Part shown: piece by piece, positions 1 through 6,161 of the stretch
Numbering within the stretch: position 1 is the first letter of the stretch
How the letters are laid out: each line of letters begins with the position of its first letter
Origin: an uncultured Lachnospiraceae bacterium
GTDB taxonomy: Bacteria; Bacillota; Clostridia; Lachnospirales; Lachnospiraceae
Assembly (NCBI GenBank): GCA_910586955.1
Contig: CAJUMM010000117.1
Coordinates: 1-7,430 of the forward strand
Length of the DNA stretch: 7,430 nucleotides
Direction of reading: 5' to 3'
Notes under the pieces: generated by a model
The model's database searches: none
The model's input: only the letters and a program-made list of their open reading frames with translations
What the model was told of the DNA's origin: nothing
Position numbers and translations under genes: made by a program

Positions 1-960
1 CTTCGGGTCATTATTGACCACCATTTTCGTCTCCCCGGATTCATAAGGCTTCACCAGCTTTCTGGCATAAATATTATCTCCAATCCAGTCCACCCGGTAC
101 TCCCGGATCAAATCCAGATCTTCCTGCCGGACAAAAGACAGATCCACTCCCAGCTTAAGAAGCGCCTCTTTAAGCCCCTCCGGAAATTTCCCATGCACAG
201 CCGCGCCGATAAGCCAGCCGTGGAAAAACATATTGGCATACTTCTTTGCTTCCCGGTATTCCGGCGTATCCTTCAGAATATCCGCACGGCTGGCCCCGGA
301 ATTCACAATCCCGATTTTCGATTTCAAATTCATTCTGCGGAATTCCCGGACAGCCATAGCATTGGCCACCATATTGTGATAGCATACTTTCACCAGATTC
401 TGTACATCCCCCACATGGTTTGGCGGATAATTGCCCGTGAGATAACTGCAGTAGGAATTGTGGTTCGGCTCATTGATCGTGGCATAGTAGGGAATCTTAT
501 CGCCAAAAATCTCAAAACAGCGCCTGCAGTACTCTGCAAATTTCGTGATGGTCTCCCGACGTTCCCATCCCTCCGCTCCAATATAAGCAGGCAAGTCATA
601 ATGCAGCAGGGTAACATTGGGGACAATGCCGTATTTCTCACATTCATTTAAGACATCCATATAGAAATCCACTGCCGCCCGGTTCACCTGGCCGTCCTCT
701 TTGGGGAAAAGCCTGGACCAGCTTACGGAAAAACGGAATGTATTCTGCCCGCCCTCTGCCAGCATTTGAATATCCTCCCGGTAGTGATGATAGAAATCAC
801 AGGCCACATCCCCTGTAATCCCTTTGACGTTCTTTTCGCTGTGTACGAAATCATCCCAGATGCTTGCCCCCTTGCCATCCTCCTGCCAGGCACCCTCACA
901 CTGATAGGCCGCTGTTGCGGAACCCCAGAGAATTTTATTCCCGTCTTTAAACTTTTTCAT
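1..960 (-). CDS. GH1 family 6-phospho-beta-glucosidase, C-terminus cut off by window edge
   Basis: A reading frame of 320 codons is open from the ATG at 958-960 to base 1 with no stop, so the gene continues past the left edge. GH1 enzymes are about 470 residues, so roughly the last third is missing. Residues 11-25 (LWGSATAAYQCEGA region) match the GH1 N-terminal signature. TINEPN carries the expected acid/base Glu164. The motif IGDNIYARK near residues 295-305 fits the GH1 barrel. The catalytic nucleophile (ENG motif) lies beyond the edge and cannot be checked. GH1 enzymes next to a PTS permease normally hydrolyse phosphorylated beta-glucosides such as cellobiose-6-phosphate in the cytoplasm. 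A ribosome binding site GGGAGG sits 5 nt before the ATG, and the gene starts 13 nt after the EIIBC stop, which indicates co-transcription. A 6-phospho-beta-galactosidase is possible, because the discriminating C-terminal residues are absent. The family call is firm; the substrate is inferred from context. Confidence 0.93.
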   Translation of the reverse strand, partial: MKKFKDGNKILWGSATAAYQCEGAWQEDGKGASIWDDFVHSEKNVKGITGDVACDFYHHYREDIQMLAEGGQNTFRFSVSWSRLFPKEDGQVNRAAVDFYMDVLNECEKYGIVPNVTLLHYDLPAYIGAEGWERRETITKFAEYCRRCFEIFGDKIPYYATINEPNHNSYCSYLTGNYPPNHVGDVQNLVKVCYHNMVANAMAVREFRRMNLKSKIGIVNSGASRADILKDTPEYREAKKYANMFFHGWLIGAAVHGKFPEGLKEALLKLGVDLSFVRQEDLDLIREYRVDWIGDNIYARKLVKPYESGETKMVVNNDPK

Positions 961-973
961 AGAAACCTCCCAT

Positions 974-2368
974 TTATTTTTTATTTTTTGATAAGATTAT
1001 TCTGGTAGCCAGGAAGGATACCGCCATTCCAATCAGAGCCGTAACAACCGCAATAACTACGTAATTTATATTCCCTTCCTGATCCACGAAGAAAAGAAGT
1101 GTAAGCCAGCCCGGGCAGCCTCCGTGTACAAATGTCTTGAGGCGGAAAATCCCGGCAAACAAACCGGCACAGGCCGCACCAATGGCATGTCCTATCATAC
1201 ACCTGGGATGGGAAATCAGCTGTCCATAAAAAGCCGGCTCCGTCACACCGCACAGAGCGGTAATCCCGGAGGAAACAGCCGCTGCCTTTTGTCCCTTATC
1301 CTTCATAGTGACGGCCAAAGCCAAGGTTGTTGCTCCGATACAGATATTCGAAATAAACCCAATGACAACCGTTACCGGATTGTATCCCAATTTATCCAGC
1401 AGTTCCAGGGCAATGGGATGAAGCCCTTTGTCCAGGCCAAACATCACCATATAGGGATAAATGACAGCCAGCAGAGGCAGTGCCACTACCCCCAGAGTGT
1501 CGGAAACCCAGAGTACAAAGTCCGCCACATACCCGCTCAGCAGGTTTCCAGCAGGCGCCAGCAAAATAAGCGTAACCGGAGTCACCACGATCATAGTGAG
1601 AATGGGTTTCAAAAAATAGGCCAGGGTTTTCGACAGAATTTTCTTCAGCCCTTTATCCACATAGTACATGAGTACCACACCCAGAATCACCGGAAGAATT
1701 GTGGAGCGATAACTAACTTGGGGAACCGCAATCCCGAAAATATCGGTAATCACCCCGCTCTCAAAAGTAGGCGCAATGAGTACCGCTCCCAGCATAGCAC
1801 CCATAATAGGCTGCATCTTTAACTGCTGTGCCATGGTATAGCCGATATAAACAGGCAAAAATTTAAATGCCGCGTCAAAAATATTCAACATCCACTGGGC
1901 CGTGCCGCTGTCCACAGAGACCCCGAAATAATTTACCAGAAGATTCTTAATGGCAAGAATCATGCCTCCCGTAATCAGCGCAGGAATAATCGGCATAAAC
2001 ACCGGTGCAATAAAATTGCTGAACTTCATCAAATAGTACTGGATATCCCGCTTTTCTTCCTGTTTTTGCTCTTCCTCCTCTTCTTCGGCAGCGTCCACAT
2101 AATAATCCTCCTGTGCCTTCCAGCCGGAAACCTCCACAAAATCATTGTATACATCATGTACCTCCGGTCCGATAATAAACTGGATAACACCGGCTTTCTG
2201 CACAATTCCCGAAGTGCCCGGAAGTTCCTTCAATGCTTCTACCCGGATCAACTCCCTTTTTTTATAAGAAATCCGAAGCCGTGTGGCACAATGGGCTACT
2301 TTGGCAATGTTTTCCACGCCTCCCATACCTGCCAATATTTTTTCTGATAGTTCTCGATATTTACTCAT
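974..2368 (-). CDS. PTS beta-glucoside-type permease, EIIBC (no fused EIIA)
   Basis: This 464-residue membrane permease should transport and phosphorylate a sugar, probably a beta-glucoside. Residues 1-85 form the EIIB domain, with the phosphorylated cysteine in AHCATRLR (Cys27). Residues 92-108 are a highly charged linker with a run of six Glu. From about residue 109 to 460 there is an EIIC domain of multiple hydrophobic segments, including the conserved GVTEPAFYG motif (Glu377) that marks the sugar-binding region of the glucose superfamily. BglF/BglP-type proteins are about 610-630 residues because they end in a fused EIIA. Here the protein stops after EIIC, and the EIIA is a separate gene upstream. 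The start is supported by GGAGGAG 7 nt before the ATG. A 115-bp gap separates it from the antiterminator gene, and the GH1 gene follows 13 nt after its stop. The exact sugar cannot be read from the sequence; the GH1 partner favours a beta-glucoside over sucrose or trehalose. Confidence 0.93.
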   Translation of the reverse strand: MSKYRELSEKILAGMGGVENIAKVAHCATRLRISYKKRELIRVEALKELPGTSGIVQKAGVIQFIIGPEVHDVYNDFVEVSGWKAQEDYYVDAAEEEEEEQKQEEKRDIQYYLMKFSNFIAPVFMPIIPALITGGMILAIKNLLVNYFGVSVDSGTAQWMLNIFDAAFKFLPVYIGYTMAQQLKMQPIMGAMLGAVLIAPTFESGVITDIFGIAVPQVSYRSTILPVILGVVLMYYVDKGLKKILSKTLAYFLKPILTMIVVTPVTLILLAPAGNLLSGYVADFVLWVSDTLGVVALPLLAVIYPYMVMFGLDKGLHPIALELLDKLGYNPVTVVIGFISNICIGATTLALAVTMKDKGQKAAAVSSGITALCGVTEPAFYGQLISHPRCMIGHAIGAACAGLFAGIFRLKTFVHGGCPGWLTLLFFVDQEGNINYVVIAVVTALIGMAVSFLATRIILSKNKK

Positions 2369-2420
2369 ACCCGTTCTCCTCCATATGTGTACTTGTTCGT
2401 TTTTATAAAATGCTTCTATA

Positions 2421-2450
2421 ATTAAAATTTGATATTCTGCAGTCTATCAA
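2421..2450 (-). promoter_or_regulatory. Possible internal sigma-A promoter for EIIBC
   Basis: On the minus strand TTGATA (2445-2450) and TTTAAT (2421-2426) each match the -35 and -10 consensus at five of six positions, separated by 18 bp. They lie upstream of the EIIBC ribosome binding site in the 115-bp gap after the antiterminator gene. The region is AT-rich, so a chance match is quite possible. It overlaps the hairpin at 2427-2452, so both may not be functional. Confidence 0.25.
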
Positions 2451-2452
2451 AT
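2423..2452 (-). terminator. Weak AT-rich hairpin between antiterminator and EIIBC genes
   Basis: Minus-strand ATTTGATA and TATCAAAT form a perfect 8-bp stem around a 10-base loop containing CTGCAG, followed by TTTTAATT. The stem has only one GC pair and the T run is short, so it would be a poor terminator. It could instead be a partial terminator or an RNA processing or stability site that makes EIIBC and GH1 levels differ from EIIA and LicT. The structure is visible; its role is inferred. Confidence 0.3.
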
Positions 2453-2483
2453 GAAAATCCCCGGGCTTCTTACTGTTCCAAGA

Positions 2484-3317
2484 CTAATCCTGCCTGCCGT
2501 GCAGGCGCACAAGATGAATCAGTAAATAAAATTTTTCATCCTCGTCCAGACAATAATGCTTTCTTCTCTCAATAATACGGGCCAGCTCCTCCACACAGGC
2601 CCATTCCTCTTCATAAGAGTTTACGTCATCTTCCAGCACATGTTTAAACAGGCTCTCTTTATCCTTTTCCTGTATCCCCCCAATTCTCTGCAGCAGAAAT
2701 CTGCAGTGAATGATAAAACGGTCGTAATAAATTTCTTCTTTCGAAGCTCCGAATTTTTCCAGAACATAATCGCTAATCTCATCCAAAATAGAGGTAACTT
2801 CATAAATCTCTTCCATATCCCCATCCATCTCCGCATTGATAATATGAAGTGCAATGAAACTAGCCTCCGAATCATGGATCTCCACATCTACAGCGTTCCG
2901 GATCATTTCCGTTGCTTTTACCGCCACTTCATACTCCTCTTTGTAGAGATTTTTTACGTTTAATAGTAATATATTGTCAAAGGTAATCTTATTTTTGGCC
3001 CTCTCAATGGTAGTACAGATATGATCTGTCAGCGTAACATAAATAAAATCGTGTATCTTTTTCCCCAGGTTTTCTTTGATAAAGCGAATCACCCGGTCTG
3101 ACAGCAGAATATACTGCATGGGCGTTTCCTGGACAATCGTTTGGAATTTGGAACTGGCCTTCTTATCCAGCCGGAATACCTTCTCTACCTTTCTTTCATC
3201 TATCTCGTCATTTTTGCGAATTCCAAATCCAACTCCTCCGCCCAGCAGAATAATTTCCCGTCCTTTATCATCCCTGGACAAAACACTGTTATTGTTAAAC
3301 ACTTTTCTGGCAATCAT
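2484..3317 (-). CDS. licT: BglG/LicT-family transcription antiterminator
   Basis: This 277-residue protein has the usual length and layout of the family. Residues 1-55 are the RNA-binding CAT domain (IARKVFNNNSVLS, then LLGGGVGFG, and VEKVFRL at the end). Two PRD domains follow. The four phosphorylatable histidines are all recognisable: His99 (LTDHI) and His158 (IALHIINAE) in PRD1, His204 (IIHCRFLLQR) and His268 (LLIHLVRLH) in PRD2. Members bind a RAT hairpin in the nascent mRNA and block an overlapping terminator. EIIB phosphorylates PRD1 to inactivate them when substrate is absent, and HPr can activate through PRD2. The obvious target is the RAT/terminator at 3787-3855 in the leader of the same operon, which implies autoregulation. 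The start is supported by AAGGAG overlapping the EIIA stop, 5 nt before the ATG; only 9 nt separate the two genes. Family certainty is high. LicT rather than another sugar-specific paralogue is inferred from the EIIBC/GH1 neighbours. Confidence 0.93.
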   Translation of the reverse strand: MIARKVFNNNSVLSRDDKGREIILLGGGVGFGIRKNDEIDERKVEKVFRLDKKASSKFQTIVQETPMQYILLSDRVIRFIKENLGKKIHDFIYVTLTDHICTTIERAKNKITFDNILLLNVKNLYKEEYEVAVKATEMIRNAVDVEIHDSEASFIALHIINAEMDGDMEEIYEVTSILDEISDYVLEKFGASKEEIYYDRFIIHCRFLLQRIGGIQEKDKESLFKHVLEDDVNSYEEEWACVEELARIIERRKHYCLDEDEKFYLLIHLVRLHGRQD

Positions 3318-3326
3318 AAGCTCTCC

Positions 3327-3764
3327 TTATAGAATTTCCAAAACATACTCGCCTGTTTCCACGTACCCGGATTTCTTCATCACTTCTACCTTCTTATTTG
3401 TAACCAAAAGCAGAGTGGTTATATCATAGCCTGCATCTTGAATTGCCTTAAAATCTACCTGCATCAAAGGATCCTCAATTTTCACTTGATCCCCCTCCTT
3501 AACCTTTGCTATAAAAGGCTTTCCCTCCAGTTCCACCGTATCGATACCGATATGAATCAATATATCCGTATCATCGTCTCCGCGGATCCCGATTGCATGT
3601 TTTGTAGGAAACAGCATATAAACGACTCCCTCGATAGGACTGCAGATGAGATCCGAATCCGGGAACACCCCAATGCCGTCTCCCGCCATTCTCCCCGAGA
3701 ACACCGGATCCGCCACATCATCCAAACTAACAATCCTTCCCTCTGCCGCACTGTAAACTTCCAT
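3327..3764 (-). CDS. Stand-alone PTS EIIA component, glucose family
   Basis: This 145-residue cytoplasmic phosphocarrier passes phosphate from HPr to an EIIB domain. Residues 38-62 (DLICSPIEGVV through FPTKHAIGIRG) and 66-80 (TDILIHIGIDTVELE) match the EIIA-Glc fold. His71 is the expected phosphorylated histidine and His56 the second active-site histidine. They lie 15 residues apart, the same spacing as His75/His90 in E. coli Crr. The ATG at 3762-3764 is preceded by AGGAGGG with a 6-nt spacer. A TTG eight codons upstream (3786-3788) is rejected as start because it sits in the T run of the leader terminator. It is the first gene of the operon, 9 nt before the antiterminator gene. The EIIBC downstream lacks its own EIIA, so this protein most likely serves it. 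It could also serve other glucose-family permeases in the cell, as such EIIAs often cross-react. Confidence 0.92.
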   Translation of the reverse strand: MEVYSAAEGRIVSLDDVADPVFSGRMAGDGIGVFPDSDLICSPIEGVVYMLFPTKHAIGIRGDDDTDILIHIGIDTVELEGKPFIAKVKEGDQVKIEDPLMQVDFKAIQDAGYDITTLLLVTNKKVEVMKKSGYVETGEYVLEIL

Positions 3765-3770
3765 TCCAAT

Positions 3771-3777
3771 CCCTCCT
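3771..3777 (-). promoter_or_regulatory. Ribosome binding site fixing the EIIA start
   Basis: Minus-strand AGGAGGG lies 6 nt before the ATG at 3762-3764. It selects this start over the upstream in-frame TTG at 3786-3788, which lies inside the terminator tail. Confidence 0.8.
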
Positions 3778-3786
3778 GTACAACGC

Positions 3787-3822
3787 AAAAAGACCCACTT
3801 GCAATCTCTTGCAAATAGGTCT
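3787..3822 (-). terminator. Intrinsic leader terminator, conditional, before the PTS operon
   Basis: On the minus strand the arms at 3809-3822 and 3791-3804 pair along 14 positions (AGACCTATTTGCAA with TTGCAAGTGGGTCT, including two G-U pairs) around a GAGA tetraloop. TTTTTG follows at once. It lies between the promoter and the EIIA ribosome binding site, so transcription would stop before the first gene unless the hairpin is prevented. Its 5' arm shares AGACC with the 3' end of the RAT element, the arrangement expected when the two structures are mutually exclusive. It is also the first clear terminator downstream of spo0A. Confidence 0.88.
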
Positions 3823-3855
3823 CGCTTGAAATACTATCTTAATCAATAACAATCC
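3818..3855 (-). promoter_or_regulatory. RAT, ribonucleic antiterminator site for a BglG/LicT protein
   Basis: On the minus strand the element begins GGATTGTTATTGATT, close to the conserved 5' half of BglG/LicT/SacY RAT sites (recalled pattern GGNTTGTTACTG). It ends CAAGCGAGACC. A possible fold pairs GG with CC, TTG with CAA, and TATTG with TAGTA around a 7-base loop. Its last five bases, AGACC, are the first five of the terminator stem, so RAT folding would open the terminator. The antiterminator encoded in the same operon is the likely ligand. The 3' half departs from the usual CAGGCAA(A/G)ACC and the element is longer than the roughly 30-nt canonical form, so the exact fold is uncertain. 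Confidence 0.75.
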
Positions 3856-3875
3856 TAATGTGTCTTAAATTTGTT

Positions 3876-3907
3876 ATTATATTACCTTATTTTTCACCAT
3901 TTGTCAA
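3876..3907 (-). promoter_or_regulatory. Sigma-A promoter of the PTS operon
   Basis: On the minus strand a perfect TTGACA lies at 3902-3907. TAATAT (3879-3884) follows after 17 bp, and a perfect TATAAT (3876-3881) after 20 bp, overlapping it. Transcription would start near 3870 and give a leader of about 105 nt that contains the RAT and the terminator before the EIIA start. The promoter begins about 27 bp downstream of the spo0A stop. I saw no convincing CcpA cre site nearby. Confidence 0.75.
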
Positions 3908-3933
3908 CTGTTTTTCCTTTTTTACGCCACTTT

Positions 3934-4737
3934 TTATGACACTTTCGACTTATGCTCCAGCCGTATCTTATCCGAAATCAGTGCAATGAACTCGGAATTT
4001 GTGGGTTTTCCCTTTCCGGTACTCACGGTGTACCCGAAAAGCTCATCGATGGTATCCATCTTTCCCCGGCTCCAGGCCACCTCGATAGCATGGCGGATGG
4101 CCCGCTCCACCCGGCTGGGAGTGGTCTGGTGGCTCTTGGCAATGGTGGGGTACAGGATCTTCGTGATGGAGTTGAGCATGTCCATATCCTCCACGGACAT
4201 CATAATGGCATCTCTAAGATACTGGTATCCCTTGATGTGAGCCGGAACCCCGATCTCATGAATCATATTGGTCACATCCGTCTCCAGATCCCGGGTCTCA
4301 TAGCTGTGCCTGCGCTCCACCGGATTTCCCACCCGGACGGGGCTTAACTTCCGGTCCCCCTTGTTCTGGATGCTCCGAAGCCTCCCCAGAAGCATCTCGT
4401 TGTTAAAGGGCTTCATCATGTAATAATTGGCTCCCAGGGCAAAGGCGTCCTCGGTCACATCCTCCTGGCCCACTGCCGAAATCACAATAAACGCCGGCGT
4501 CTTTTTCAGCGTTTTGTCCTCCCGGACTTTTTCCAGGACCCCCAGCCCGTCCATCTTCGGCATAATCAGATCAAGAAGTACCACATCCGGCGTACTCCTG
4601 CGTATCATTTCAACGGCCTCCTCACCGTTTCCCGCCGTTCCTACGATCTCCATACCGCTCTCATTCCGGATCATAACGTTTAACATTTCCACGATCCTCT
4701 CATTGTCGTCCGCGATTGCTACATTCAGCTTCTCCAT
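3934..4737 (-). CDS. spo0A: Spo0A, master response regulator of sporulation
   Basis: The protein is 267 residues from the ATG at 4735-4737, the same length as B. subtilis Spo0A. Residues 1-122 are a receiver domain: acidic pocket Asp10/Asp11, phospho-acceptor Asp56 in LLDLIMPKMDG, Ser87 in VISAVGQ, and Lys109 in MMKPF. A variable linker follows to about residue 147. The C-terminal Spo0A DNA-binding domain includes the near-invariant SRVERAIRHAIEVAWSRG (208-225) with the recognition helix, and FGYTVS. When phosphorylated, Spo0A binds 0A boxes (TGTCGAA) and starts sporulation. The frame extends 36 codons upstream, but that part is not conserved, and GGAGG lies 5 nt before the chosen ATG. The gene is 144 bp after spoIVB, the usual order. 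No intrinsic terminator directly follows its stop; the next one is the PTS leader hairpin at 3787-3822. Confidence 0.98.
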   Translation of the reverse strand: MEKLNVAIADDNERIVEMLNVMIRNESGMEIVGTAGNGEEAVEMIRRSTPDVVLLDLIMPKMDGLGVLEKVREDKTLKKTPAFIVISAVGQEDVTEDAFALGANYYMMKPFNNEMLLGRLRSIQNKGDRKLSPVRVGNPVERRHSYETRDLETDVTNMIHEIGVPAHIKGYQYLRDAIMMSVEDMDMLNSITKILYPTIAKSHQTTPSRVERAIRHAIEVAWSRGKMDTIDELFGYTVSTGKGKPTNSEFIALISDKIRLEHKSKVS

Positions 4738-4742
4738 AACGT

Positions 4743-4747
4743 CCTCC
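4743..4747 (-). promoter_or_regulatory. Ribosome binding site fixing the spo0A start
   Basis: Minus-strand GGAGG lies 5 nt before the ATG at 4735-4737. Together with the exact 267-residue family length it excludes the upstream in-frame ATG at 4843-4845. Confidence 0.85.
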
Positions 4748-4797
4748 GCACATCGTATTTCCCCGCATACGTGTTTTCTTTCTTTTTTGATATCTCT

Positions 4798-4827
4798 ATT
4801 ATAGGCGTGAGGACTTTCCGCCTGCAA
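4798..4827 (-). promoter_or_regulatory. Candidate sigma-A promoter of spo0A
   Basis: A perfect TATAAT (minus strand, 4798-4803) is preceded after 18 bp by TTGCAG (4822-4827), which matches the -35 consensus at only three of six positions. It sits about 60 bp upstream of the spo0A start. The good -10 and position favour a vegetative spo0A promoter; the poor -35 suggests it is weak or activator-assisted. Confidence 0.45.
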
Positions 4828-4850
4828 TTCCCATTCGCTCTCCATTTCCA
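4827..4850 (-). promoter_or_regulatory. Candidate sigma-H promoter of spo0A
   Basis: On the minus strand TGGAAAT (4844-4850) and GAAT (4827-4830), 13 bp apart, resemble the sigma-H elements AGGANNT and GAAT. spo0A is driven by a sigma-H promoter in Bacillus, and sigma-H control is reported in clostridia. Its -10 touches the -35 of the candidate sigma-A promoter. The motifs are short, so this is a suggestion only. Confidence 0.35.
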
Positions 4851-4867
4851 GACAGTAGCAGACACAT

Positions 4868-4874
4868 TTCGACG
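4868..4874 (-). promoter_or_regulatory. 0A-box-like site upstream of spo0A
   Basis: Minus-strand CGTCGAA matches the 0A box TGTCGAA at six of seven positions, followed by A. It lies just after the spoIVB stop and about 18 bp upstream of the candidate sigma-H -35, where phosphorylated Spo0A could act on its own promoter. A single seven-base near-match is weak evidence. Confidence 0.35.
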
Positions 4875-4881
4875 CAATTCC

Positions 4882-6105
4882 TTAAGAGTCTACATGTTCC
4901 AGCATATTTTCAATAAATACTCCAAATCCCTTTGTGGAATCCTGTACAAACACATGGGTAACGGCACCTACAATTTTTCCGTGCTGCAAAATCGGGCTTC
5001 CGCTCATTCCCTGGACGATTCCCCCGGTGAGATCCAAAAGCTCCGGATCCGTAACCCGCAAAATAATTCCCTTGTTTACATCCGCCTCATTCCGGTTTAC
5101 CTCCAGAATCTCCACCCGGTAATCCCGCATGCGGCCGCTGACGGAGCTTCGGATCCATGCCTCGCCGGTCTCAATCTCCTGCTTATATCCCACCTGCATT
5201 TTCTCCAGGGAAATCTTTTCATAGAGCCGTTCCGAACCGGTACCGAAAATACCCGCCGGGGTGTTCTCGCAAATCTCCCCACAGACCAGCTCATTCCGGT
5301 AGCGGATCATGCCGGACAGCTCTCCCGGCGTTCCCTTTTCCCCCCGCTTAATGTCCACAATATTCGTATCATAGAGAGAACCCTTGTGAAGTTTCAGCAG
5401 AGTTCCCGTATCCACATCGTTAATGCCATGGCCCAGGGCTCCAAACTCCCCTCCTTCCGTAAGAAAGGTTAAAGTTCCGATGCCCTGGGTATTGTCCCGC
5501 ACCCAGATGCCCAGCTTGTATTCCTCCTGTCCGGTCTGCACCGGCTCAAGCTTCACCTGGATCCGTTCCCCCTTCCGCATCAAATCCAGCACAATCTGGC
5601 TGTCCCCGGCCTGGTTGATGCGCTCAATCAATTCCTCTTTGTCCCAGATTTCCTCTCCGTTCACCGCCCGGATATAATCGCCTCCCTGGACAATGCGCAG
5701 GGCCGGTTCGTAGTTCAGGCCATCCATGCCCGTTACTTTGCCGGTTCCCACAATCAGGATCCCGTTGGTCTCCATATAAATTCCGATGGGAATCCCGCCG
5801 GGAATCACATAGGATGGTTTAAGAACTTCCACCCGGGACTCCTTCAGAGGGAAAATCCCCAGATATTTATAAGAGATCGTATAGCTTTCCGGGGCGTAGG
5901 CGTTGACGGACGCCTCCGCCACCCCGGGCCCGATTTCCTCCGTAACGAAAAATCCCGGACCGCTGGGCTTTTGGTCTCCCTGGGTCTGTGTGTAAGTATC
6001 CGGAATCTGATCCCGGACCTCCATATAATGAAAAGCGCCCAGCCCCAGCAGGCTTGCCAAAAGCAGCCCGGTGAGGAAACGCCGGTATCGTCTTCTGAAA
6101 TCCAT
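4882..6105 (-). CDS. spoIVB: SpoIVB, forespore-secreted serine protease (family S55)
   Basis: The protein is 407 residues from the ATG at 6103-6105; B. subtilis SpoIVB is 426. A basic N-terminus (MDFRRRYRRF) and one hydrophobic segment at about residues 10-27 form the signal anchor. A PDZ domain spans about 97-190 (IPGGIPIGIYMETNG onward). The S55 peptidase domain follows, with His226 (FGALGHGI), Asp353 (VTDPELL) and Ser368 (GMSGSP). The His-Ser distance (142) and Asp-Ser distance (15) equal those I recall for B. subtilis His236/Asp363/Ser378. SpoIVB crosses to the intermembrane space from the forespore and cleaves SpoIVFA, releasing SpoIVFB to process pro-sigma-K. An ATG 25 codons upstream (6178-6180) also has a purine-rich leader but lies in the loop of the recN terminator, so the shorter start is preferred. 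Neighbours are recN upstream and spo0A downstream, the conserved order. Confidence 0.96.
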   Translation of the reverse strand: MDFRRRYRRFLTGLLLASLLGLGAFHYMEVRDQIPDTYTQTQGDQKPSGPGFFVTEEIGPGVAEASVNAYAPESYTISYKYLGIFPLKESRVEVLKPSYVIPGGIPIGIYMETNGILIVGTGKVTGMDGLNYEPALRIVQGGDYIRAVNGEEIWDKEELIERINQAGDSQIVLDLMRKGERIQVKLEPVQTGQEEYKLGIWVRDNTQGIGTLTFLTEGGEFGALGHGINDVDTGTLLKLHKGSLYDTNIVDIKRGEKGTPGELSGMIRYRNELVCGEICENTPAGIFGTGSERLYEKISLEKMQVGYKQEIETGEAWIRSSVSGRMRDYRVEILEVNRNEADVNKGIILRVTDPELLDLTGGIVQGMSGSPILQHGKIVGAVTHVFVQDSTKGFGVFIENMLEHVDS

Positions 6106-6114
6106 GCTTCCACA

Positions 6115-6120
6115 TCCTCT
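6115..6120 (-). promoter_or_regulatory. Ribosome binding site favouring the shorter spoIVB start
   Basis: Minus-strand AGAGGA lies 9 nt before the ATG at 6103-6105. It supports this start over the ATG at 6178-6180, whose codon falls in the loop of a terminator hairpin and would add 25 mostly basic residues. Confidence 0.6.
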
Positions 6121-6161
6121 GCGCAAAATCCTGGGCCTGCGCCGCTTTCTGCGCCGCAGAC

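Noticed and set aside
1124..1822. Plus-strand open frame of 232 codons opposite EIIBC
   Set aside because: It is antisense to the conserved EIIC domain, shows low-complexity composition and no recognisable family, and is best explained by codon bias of the real gene.
4738..4845. 36-residue N-terminal extension of Spo0A
   Set aside because: The 267-residue form starts exactly where Spo0A proteins start, with GGAGG upstream; the extension covers the promoter region and shows no receiver-domain similarity.
4771..5472. Plus-strand open frame of 233 codons opposite spoIVB and the spo0A upstream region
   Set aside because: It spans two unrelated minus-strand elements, has no convincing ribosome binding site, and its product resembles no family I know.
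6128..6160. Short direct repeat (GCGGCGCAG twice, minus strand) before spoIVB
   Set aside because: Two nine-base copies three bases apart without flanking structure or T run; too little to call a regulatory site or repeat element.
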